Source: Phycisphaerales bacterium
GTDB taxonomy: Bacteria > Planctomycetota > Phycisphaerae > Sedimentisphaerales > Anaerobacaceae
Reading direction: 5' to 3'
DNA: 46,680 bases
Assembly (NCBI GenBank): GCA_003170415.1
Contig: PMZJ01000012.1
Coordinates: 1-46,680, forward strand
The notes under the pieces are model-generated. The model made no database searches. It had not been told where the DNA came from and saw only the letters and a program-made list of their open reading frames with translations. Below are positions 40,937-46,680 of this stretch, piece after piece (position 1 is the first letter of the stretch; each line of letters begins with the position of its first letter). The position numbers and the translations under genes were made by a program.

Positions 40937-43900
40937 TTAGTGTATCACCAGTTCGGCGACGCCGACCTTGCTTCGCGCCCCAACCTGTTCGACAAACGCC
41001 TCTAATCGTGTCGTCAGCGTCGCGTCCTCCTGGCCGTCGAAGCTGAGATTGAGAATCGGCATTTCATTGCAGTCGGCGCTCAATCGTCTTGTCTGCGTGT
41101 TGACTATCGTTGAGGGCATACAGGTGAATGGCATCACGTTGACCACGCCGCCTAAGCCGTCCTGGTGGTACTCGACAATTTTGCCGATACTCAGTATCGC
41201 TTCGCCTTCAAACGACTCGTCGATATATGGCTTGGCAAGGTCGATGATGTGCCTGATTGGATACTCGGCGAGTTTACCGAATTTTTTCTCCATCGGCTGC
41301 GCAAGAGCACGTTCGATTCTGTGCTGGAAAAAGTTTTGGATTGTATTACCGAACAGGTTCTTAATCTGGCCCCTGCGTTTTGCCATTTTGTTTCTTGTGA
41401 AGTTCGTGTAATAAACCCATTCCGCAAGCGGGGCGAGGTCGCACGCCGCCCCAAGCTCCTCAAGCCGGCGAATGATATTGAGATTCGCGAATGGGTGATT
41501 GCGAACGTAAATCTCGCCAACAATTCCTATCCTCGGCTTGCGCACGCTTTTGTCTAATTTTACTTTTGCGAATTCCTCCGCGAATTGTTCGAAGATTCGC
41601 ACCTTGTCCGTCTTCCGTCCTCTGTCATCCATCCTCCGTTCTACCGCCTCAACCCAGCGCCGGACGCATTTTTCGTAAATCTCCTGTGCCTGTTTTGGTT
41701 CGACCGCGTATGGACGCACTCGCAAAATCAGTTTGTGCAGAAGGTCTATGCCTGCAATTGATGTCCAGATGTCTTTCATAAAAGTCACGGTACCGGTAGC
41801 CCTGGCTTCACCGTCGAAACTGTTCACAAAATGACTGTAAAAATTGCTGTCCTGATTTGGCGAGACGACGAGAGCGTCATTTGCGCCTGCTTGTTTGAGA
41901 ATTAACCGCTGCATACAGTGATACAGCCCGAATCTGCATGGCCCCGATGCCCCCGGCATAAAAAACGCCGCGTTTTCCGGTTTCACGCCGTCCCGGCCAA
42001 GCACGTTCAGCATTTCTCCGCAGGTTATCGCGCAGGGCAGACATTCCTTGCCCGTCGTATAGGCCCTTCCACGCGTAAGCACGGCTTCGTCCGCCATTGG
42101 CATAACCTCGGCGGGTTGCCCGTAAGCCCGCAGGCACCCGGCCAGCCCGTAAGATGCGTCGCCCATATATGGTATATACAGCGTCCGTTTAACCGCAGAG
42201 CCCGCAGAGTTCGCAGAGATTGTTTTTACAGTTTTTTCTCGGCGGTCTCCGCTGCCTGCCCTGAGCTTGTCGAAGGGTTCTCCGCGGTAAATCTCTGGTT
42301 TATAATTCTTCAAGCTTTCTAAAAATGCCTCTAACCGCGTTATCACACCTGCGTCCGCGGAGTGTTCGTCGATTTCTAATTGCAAGCAGGGCTTAGCGCC
42401 CATTATGTCCTTGAAGAATGGCATCAGGAACGAATCAGGCCCGCAACTGAAGTTAGAGAGATAAACTGCGAAGAGCCGGTTGTCCTGCCTGATTATGTCC
42501 GCCGCGCGCAAAATCTTTTGTCCGTATGACCAGTAAATCTCACTGTGAAGTTTTTCGTCGCTCAGCCGGGCCTCTTTGAAATCGAGCATATCCATCGGCA
42601 TAATCTCAACGCCCGCGTCCGTGAATTTCTTCGGCAACTGCAAACTCACGCCTTCGTCGCAGCCGTTGTATGGTCTGCTCACGAGAATGAAAAGTTTCTC
42701 GCCTTCCCTGATGCTCGCCAGAATCTCCCTGCCTTTATCTGCCAGCGACTTATCGAAACCACGCTGTGCCTCAAATCCCTTCTCCATCGCCCGCCGTGCC
42801 TCAAAAGGCGAAACACCCAATCGCTTGCCCAATTCCACAAACGTCTTTTTCGCGAGCTTATCGCCCTCGCCAAGACGCAGCGGGGCAATTAATAGTTTAC
42901 TATCGCCTAACTTATCGCCGAATGCGCTTCGTACCTGGTACGGGAAACTTTGAACGTATGGGCAGAAATGATTGTGTTTATTCTCTGGGAAGCTGGCGAT
43001 TGTCGAAACTATGCTCGGAAGGAATATATAATCCACGCCTTTTTCGATTAGCTCCACGATATGCCCGTAAGCGACTTTTATCGGAAAACACGGCTGGGCC
43101 GTTACCGATTCCACGCCCTTGCGAATTGTCTCTTTCGAAGTCCTGCCGGATAGCACAACCTCAAATCCCAGCTCCCTGAAAAATTGTGAAAATGTGGGCA
43201 ATAACTGCCACGATGCCAGTGCCATCGGGATACCAATTTTTTTAGATTTGAGATTTGAAATTTGAGATTTCGAATTCAGCCCTGCGAATTCGAGCAATTT
43301 GCTTTGACGGTATTCGAAAGCCCCAAACCGGCTCTTCTTTTGAGCGGTTTTCTTGACGTTATACCTGTCGCATCGCGAGCCGTAATATAACGGCTCGGAA
43401 CCGACCATTCCATTCGACGAACTCAGGGCCAGTTGAACCTTCTTTATCTCGCAATGATTAGAGCAGTGGTCGCACGCGAATGACTCCACGGTATAATCAG
43501 CGTTGACGAGGTTTTCAAATCCCTTGAACTTGCTTTGCGGCCTGACGCCTGCCTGCTGAGCGGCTTGTTCGATATGTTCCGCCGCGATTGCCGCCGCCCC
43601 AAGCGCACCTGTGCATTCATGGTGGTCAGGGACCATAATCGGCTTGCCCGTTACCTTCTCAAAGGCGGCCCATACCGCCTTGTTGAAGGCCGTCCCGCCC
43701 TGGAAGCAGATATTGTCCCCGATTTTGCGTCTGCCGACGACCCGGTTGAGATAATTTGCGACGATGGAATAGCTCAAACCGGCGACAAGGTCTTCGGTGG
43801 TCGCTCCCTGTTGCTGATAGCTCAACAAATCCGATTCCATAAAGACGGTGCAACGCTCGCCTAATTTGACGGGCGATTTGCTCGCGAAGGCCAGTTGGGC

Positions 43901-45397
43901 AAACTCGTTTTTGATGCTTATGCCTAATCGATTTGCCTGCTCTTCAATAAATGACCCTGTCCCTGCGGCGCAGGCGTGGTTCATCTCGAAATCCACGACG
44001 ACGCCATTGTTTAACGAGATATATTTGCTGTCCTGTCCGCCTATTTCAAAAATGGTATCCACTTTCGGATTGACGATTGCCGCGCCCGTTGCCTGTGCGG
44101 TGATTTCATTTATTACGACGTCTGCGCCGATAAAGTCGCCCGTGAGGTATCTGCCCGAGCCGGTGCTGGCGGCGCCGATGATTTTGACTTTATTCTGGAC
44201 CTGGTCGCCTATTGCTTTCATCACCTGATGTATCGCGTCTAACGGTCGGCCTGCGGTCATAAGGTAAATTTTGGCGAGGATGCGTTTTTGCCTATCCATC
44301 ACAACGGCTTTTGTGCTCAGTGACCCGACGTCAACGCCGAGGTATGCCTCTATTGGCTCAATGGCATTGGTGAGCAGGTCGCTGCGAACGTGATTTTTCG
44401 GAGGCGGCAAAACAGGTGTCGCGAGCGGTTCCCTGCGAGGGGCGTTTTGAAGCGATGAACCCTGCTGATTTAGATATTCGTCAATCTTCTCTAAAAGCGA
44501 ATTGGCGGAGATACTGTGCTGCAATCCCTTGCTTTTTGCGGTTAAACAAGCGCCGATTGCGCCGGTGAAAAAGTGCGCAGCCGGGACGAGAACCTCGCCT
44601 GGTTTGGTTTCAAAAGCATCCTCGATAGCCCGGACTACGCCCGCGTTTGCGGCGACGCCTCCCGTAAAGACGATTGGTTTGACAAACTCTCGTCCGCAGC
44701 CGAGATTGCTTTTCAGATTGCGGGCAAGCGCAAGGCAAAGCCCCGCGAGGATGTCGCCGACAGGCGTTGCCTGCTGCTGGAGGTGAATCATATCGCTTTT
44801 CGCGAAGACCGAGCATCGGCCCGCCATTCGCGGGACGTTTTTGCTCTGCACGGCCAGTTGGCTGAATTCGTTTTCGATATTGATTCCCAGCCGGTCGGCC
44901 TGCTGGTCGAGAAAGGAGCCCGTACCCGCGGCGCAGACGGTATTCAGGGCAAAATCCCTCACCCGTCCCTCGCCTGGTTGCAGGAATATGAGTTTGCTGT
45001 CCTGACCTCCCATTTCGATGACGGTTGCGTTTTGTATGTCCGGGTACAGGTGCGTTATCGCGGCGGCCTGTGCCGCCACTTCATTTATGAACGGAATTCC
45101 TAATAATTTTGCGGGTAATCGGGCGGCGGAGCCGGTCGCTGCGATTGTCTCGACGCCGGCGGGGTTTATTTGCTGGAATATTTCCTGCAACTGTATGCGG
45201 AACGTCTCTACGGGTTTGCCTTTTGTTCGTCGGTAGTCCGACAGAACAACGCGGTTTTCGTTGTCAAGAACGACTACGTCGCTGCTTGTCGAGCCGATAT
45301 CGATACCGATGCAGAGCGTACGCTTGTCTCGAAGCGGTTCGAGACCTCGCCCCCCGGTTTTTTGCGAAGAAATTACGTCCGGCTTTTTTTGCTCCAT
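40937..45397 (-). CDS. Fused double activase and 2-hydroxyacyl-CoA dehydratase-like protein (BadF/BcrA/HgdC + DUF2229)
   Basis: This very large 1486-residue protein contains two tandem ASKHA ATPase domains of the dehydratase-activase type: residues about 20-300 (CIGIDIGSTSSD, EMGGQDSK, CAAGTGSFLDQQ, GRCSVF) and about 350-630 (YLGVDVGSLSTK, EIGGQDSKYI, CAAGTGSFIEEQ, ERCTVF). The Cys residues in CAAGTG and in RCSVF/RCTVF are the [4Fe-4S] ligands in HgdC-type activases. A Cys-rich linker (FACDHCSNHCEIKK) leads to DUF2229 (about 720-960) and then dehydratase-like parts with further Cys (SRPYNGCDEG, SNFSCGPDSF, TGKECLPCAIT, GASGPCRFG) to the end. It probably uses ATP to fire low-potential electrons for a radical reaction; the substrate is unknown. 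ATG 45397 follows an excellent GAGAAAGGA site, better than the upstream in-frame ATG at 45505. Three dispersed-repeat insertions lie in frame (see repeats). Confidence 0.88.
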   Translation of the reverse strand: MEQKKPDVISSQKTGGRGLEPLRDKRTLCIGIDIGSTSSDVVVLDNENRVVLSDYRRTKGKPVETFRIQLQEIFQQINPAGVETIAATGSAARLPAKLLGIPFINEVAAQAAAITHLYPDIQNATVIEMGGQDSKLIFLQPGEGRVRDFALNTVCAAGTGSFLDQQADRLGINIENEFSQLAVQSKNVPRMAGRCSVFAKSDMIHLQQQATPVGDILAGLCLALARNLKSNLGCGREFVKPIVFTGGVAANAGVVRAIEDAFETKPGEVLVPAAHFFTGAIGACLTAKSKGLQHSISANSLLEKIDEYLNQQGSSLQNAPRREPLATPVLPPPKNHVRSDLLTNAIEPIEAYLGVDVGSLSTKAVVMDRQKRILAKIYLMTAGRPLDAIHQVMKAIGDQVQNKVKIIGAASTGSGRYLTGDFIGADVVINEITAQATGAAIVNPKVDTIFEIGGQDSKYISLNNGVVVDFEMNHACAAGTGSFIEEQANRLGISIKNEFAQLAFASKSPVKLGERCTVFMESDLLSYQQQGATTEDLVAGLSYSIVANYLNRVVGRRKIGDNICFQGGTAFNKAVWAAFEKVTGKPIMVPDHHECTGALGAAAIAAEHIEQAAQQAGVRPQSKFKGFENLVNADYTVESFACDHCSNHCEIKKVQLALSSSNGMVGSEPLYYGSRCDRYNVKKTAQKKSRFGAFEYRQSKLLEFAGLNSKSQISNLKSKKIGIPMALASWQLLPTFSQFFRELGFEVVLSGRTSKETIRKGVESVTAQPCFPIKVAYGHIVELIEKGVDYIFLPSIVSTIASFPENKHNHFCPYVQSFPYQVRSAFGDKLGDSKLLIAPLRLGEGDKLAKKTFVELGKRLGVSPFEARRAMEKGFEAQRGFDKSLADKGREILASIREGEKLFILVSRPYNGCDEGVSLQLPKKFTDAGVEIMPMDMLDFKEARLSDEKLHSEIYWSYGQKILRAADIIRQDNRLFAVYLSNFSCGPDSFLMPFFKDIMGAKPCLQLEIDEHSADAGVITRLEAFLESLKNYKPEIYRGEPFDKLRAGSGDRREKTVKTISANSAGSAVKRTLYIPYMGDASYGLAGCLRAYGQPAEVMPMADEAVLTRGRAYTTGKECLPCAITCGEMLNVLGRDGVKPENAAFFMPGASGPCRFGLYHCMQRLILKQAGANDALVVSPNQDSNFYSHFVNSFDGEARATGTVTFMKDIWTSIAGIDLLHKLILRVRPYAVEPKQAQEIYEKCVRRWVEAVERRMDDRGRKTDKVRIFEQFAEEFAKVKLDKSVRKPRIGIVGEIYVRNHPFANLNIIRRLEELGAACDLAPLAEWVYYTNFTRNKMAKRRGQIKNLFGNTIQNFFQHRIERALAQPMEKKFGKLAEYPIRHIIDLAKPYIDESFEGEAILSIGKIVEYHQDGLGGVVNVMPFTCMPSTIVNTQTRRLSADCNEMPILNLSFDGQEDATLTTRLEAFVEQVGARSKVGVAELVIH
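41605..41645. repeat. In-frame 'gaggatgg-atgacagag-gacggaag' repeat in activase gene
   Basis: On the coding strand the units read GGAGGATGG, ATGACAGAG, GACGGAAGAC and encode a basic loop ERRMDDRGRKTDKVR. A related unit lies in the spacer at about 3177-3205. The reading frame stays open. Confidence 0.6.
42188..42298. repeat. Nested in-frame repeats in activase gene (CTCTGCGG family plus FDKLRAG element)
   Basis: A reverse copy of the 'ctctgcgg...ggttaaa' family (42188-42220) and a second, 'tctccg...tctccgcggtaaat', that is split by a CCTGAGCTTGTCGAAGGG-type element (about 42255-42278). Translated, the element gives EPFDKLRAGS, a peptide that recurs as a spurious insertion in many bacterial proteins. 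The whole block adds about 35 residues (to TISANSAGSAVKR) without breaking the frame. Confidence 0.7.
43238..43278. repeat. In-frame 'gatttgagatttgaaattt' repeat in activase gene
   Basis: The units encode NSKSQISNLKSKK between the second activase domain/linker and DUF2229. A similar unit lies in the spacer at about 3207-3233, next to the 'gaggacgg' unit. Confidence 0.65.
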
Positions 45398-45739
45398 AAG
45401 TCCTTTCTCCGGTTTCAATCTTACATCCCTGAATGAGCGGTTTAGTATAGCATTTTCGTCTCCGGCGGACAAGTTTTGGTTTTCCGCAGGTGACATCTGG
45501 AACATTGCATTTCGTTATATTAACTTTTGCACTGGCAAATACTGTTCGCATAGCAACTATACACATATTAACTGTTCTGTCAAGTGCTATTTTTAAAAAT
45601 TTTCAGAAATTTATGATGATGCTCACCGCAGGCGTGGTTTACTTCGGGATTGGTTATTGGATATTCGATATTGGACATTCGACATTACTCCGCGTTCTCT
45701 GCGTGCTCCGCGGTTAAATAATCCGTGTAATCTGTGGCT

Positions 45740-45781
45740 AAAAAAAAGAGGGGCCCGCCCACACCCTAAGCGGAACCCCTC
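45740..45781 (-). terminator. Intrinsic terminator on the minus strand
   Basis: Stem GAGGGG/CCCCTC with additional inner pairs, followed on the minus strand by U8. On the plus strand no T-run follows, so orientation is clear. Confidence 0.7.
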
Positions 45782-45840
45782 GATGTCCCTTTGCAGGGAC
45801 ACCTTAGTGACAATTAAGCAATAAGTTACTAAGAAGTCAA
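45740..45840 (-). ncRNA. Candidate small structured RNA ending in an intrinsic terminator
   Basis: On the minus strand, from right to left: a possible -35 TTGACT (45840-45835), an imperfect 9-bp stem (45803-45811 with 45825-45833), a perfect 7-bp stem AGGGACA/TGTCCCT with a 4-base loop (45784-45801), then a GC-rich stem GAGGGG/CCCCTC with inner CCGC/GCGG pairing (45748-45781) followed by eight U (45747-45740). No protein gene lies upstream on this strand, so a terminator here implies a short RNA or a leader of the activase gene. The -10 is poor (TTAATT), and the third stem pairs slightly better in the plus-strand RNA, so the strand is not certain. Confidence 0.45.
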
Positions 45841-45951
45841 GACACTATTTGCATAAAAAAACAGATATTTAAGCAAAATAAAAGCGGGGGCTAATCCGGC
45901 AGGGCAATCGTAAAACAAACTCGCCTGCAAACGGTGCACGCGAGAAGGGAC

Positions 45952-45980
45952 TAAACAGGGGCGGTCAGGTTTGATATAGT
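45952..45980 (+). promoter_or_regulatory. Near-leaderless promoter of the last gene
   Basis: TAAACA (45952-45957), a 17-bp spacer and TATAGT (45975-45980). Predicted +1 is about 45987, 2 nt before ATG 45989. No Shine-Dalgarno precedes the start. Confidence 0.5.
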
Positions 45981-45988
45981 ATAGCGGT

Positions 45989-46680
45989 ATGAGACGGGTA
46001 GTTGACAAAACAGGGAAAAGATTGGTCCTGCTGGCGGGGGCAATTGCCATCGTTGTCGGCTGCTTCGCGGCGTATATACCCGCGATACAAGGCGGCTTTG
46101 TCTGGGACGACGACAAATACGTTACCGCCAATCCCCTTTTGGCGGCTCCCGACGGGCTTTACCGGATATGGTTTTCAACGGATGCCCCATCGCAATACTT
46201 CCCGCTTGTTTACACAACGTTTCGGGTTGAGCATCAGTTGTGGGGACTTAACCCGGCTGGCTATCATACGGTAAACGTGGCGATTCACTGTATTAACGCT
46301 CTGCTGCTCTGGCTGGTTTTGAGACGCCTCTCCATACCCTGGGCGTGGCTCGCCTCGGCAATCTTTGCCTTGCATCCGGTGAACGTCGAATCGGTGGCGT
46401 GGATAACCGAGCGAAAGAACGTTTTGATGCTGTTCTTTTCGCTGTTGTCGGCTTTGTGCTGGGTGGAATTTGTCTTAGGCAACAAATCGGGCCGCAAGGC
46501 GATTTTGCTGTATGCCTGTTCACTGTTATTTTGTGCCTTGGCTCTTTTCAGCAAGGCGACGGCGTGCACGCTTCCCGCTGCGCTTATTTTGATATTGTGG
46601 CTGAAGCGCTCGCCTGTTACCGCCAGACGCTGGTTGCAAATTGTGCCTTATTTCGCTATGGCGATTGGTATAGGGCTTTT
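45989..46680 (+). CDS. Polytopic TMTC/O-mannosyltransferase-like membrane protein, truncated by window end
   Basis: An open frame of 230 codons runs off the right edge. After an N-terminal helix (LVLLAGAIAIVVGCFAAYIP) comes the loop GGFVWDDDKYVTANPLL with the acidic Asp cluster typical of GT-C/TMTC-type membrane glycosyltransferases, then RVEHQLWGLNPAGYHTVN, the helix HCINALLLWLVLRRL, and IFALHPVNVESVAWITERKN, the strongly conserved family segment 'HPvxxExVaWi'. Further hydrophobic helices follow. In planctomycetes such proteins usually continue into C-terminal TPR repeats, which are outside the window. ATG 45989 is the likely start, directly below a promoter. Confidence 0.85.
   Translation, partial: MRRVVDKTGKRLVLLAGAIAIVVGCFAAYIPAIQGGFVWDDDKYVTANPLLAAPDGLYRIWFSTDAPSQYFPLVYTTFRVEHQLWGLNPAGYHTVNVAIHCINALLLWLVLRRLSIPWAWLASAIFALHPVNVESVAWITERKNVLMLFFSLLSALCWVEFVLGNKSGRKAILLYACSLLFCALALFSKATACTLPAALILILWLKRSPVTARRWLQIVPYFAMAIGIGL

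Larger units (their letters stand above)
45398..45988. other. Long divergent spacer with repeats and a structured segment
   Basis: No protein gene is supported. From left to right: the upstream leader of the activase gene with the longer in-frame extension (to 45505); an AT-rich tract (about 45530-45620); 'ttggatattcgatattggacatt' type low-complexity repeats (about 45655-45687); a 'ctctgcgtgctccgcggttaaa' family copy followed by 'ccgtgtaatctgtggct' (about 45690-45739); a cluster of three hairpins (45740-45833); and the promoter of the last gene. Confidence 0.55.

Noticed and set aside
42188..42298. Frameshift or pseudogene in the activase gene
   Set aside because: The repeat block looks like damage, but the frame stays open and both flanks keep family motifs, so it is treated as an in-frame insertion.
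45748..45781. Plus-strand terminator
   Set aside because: The stem is followed on the plus strand by 'gatgtccc', not a T-run, while the minus strand has eight U, so the orientation is minus.
1..46680. CRISPR arrays, tRNA and rRNA genes, complete insertion sequences
   Set aside because: No regularly spaced direct repeats, cloverleaf-type T-loop signatures, rRNA segments or transposase genes were seen on reading the window.

Overview
The window looks like a chromosomal contig from a Planctomycetota bacterium, most likely Phycisphaerae/Sedimentisphaerales-like. This is inferred from family content only: many Tat-exported Gfo/Idh/MocA oxidoreductases, a ThuA-domain protein, HEAT repeats, a secreted protein ending in a dockerin-like motif beside a lone type-II pseudopilin, and a planctomycete-style polytopic glycosyltransferase-like protein. 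No rRNA, tRNA, CRISPR array or complete transposon was seen. The last gene runs off the right edge.

Layout. (1) 1-4000 is an accessory, AT-richer region. It holds a TIR-like/TPR protein, a cold-shock protein with its own promoter and terminator, and an HNH-AP2 endonuclease embedded in dispersed repeats. (2) 4000-25600 is a long plus-strand carbohydrate region. It starts at a near-consensus promoter with an inverted repeat over the predicted start of transcription. It encodes seven Gfo/Idh/MocA oxidoreductases (six with twin-arginine signals), a sugar isomerase/epimerase-like TIM barrel, a ThuA-domain protein, a HEAT-repeat protein, a seven-haem cytochrome c overlapping a b-type membrane subunit, an NCS1 permease, xylulokinase, xylose isomerase and a discoidin-like secreted protein. 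(3) 25600-32600 holds a TIGR03663-like membrane protein, ApbE, a dolichyl-phosphate-glucose-synthase-like GT2, FolC, DprA and a rubrerythrin-like protein. (4) 32600-37900 holds a dockerin-like secreted protein, a pseudopilin, a cupin lipoprotein, a Co/Ni ECF transporter (fused CbiMN, CbiQ, CbiO) and acylphosphatase. (5) 38000-46680 holds a GAF-SpoIIE phosphatase, cytidylate kinase, PlsC, a 1486-residue double-activase 2-hydroxyacyl-CoA dehydratase-type protein, a structured intergenic segment and the truncated membrane protein.

How the genes may work together. The most interesting hypothesis is an extracytoplasmic sugar-oxidation module. Tat-exported Gfo/Idh/MocA enzymes, which may carry bound nicotinamide cofactor as in Zymomonas GFOR, would act on sugars or glycosides outside the cytoplasm. 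ThuA and HEAT proteins would assist. Electrons could leave through the seven-haem cytochrome and its membrane b-type partner. XylB and XylA would take xylose-type sugar into central metabolism. The gene order is seen; the electron path is inference.

Two cross-window patterns also stand out. Families of short degenerate repeats fill the spacers, sit against the cmk and plsC starts, form the 3' end of the HNH gene and occur in frame at three places in the activase gene. Three genes (folC, the rubrerythrin-like gene and the last gene) have near-consensus promoters placed so that their mRNAs should be leaderless or nearly so.
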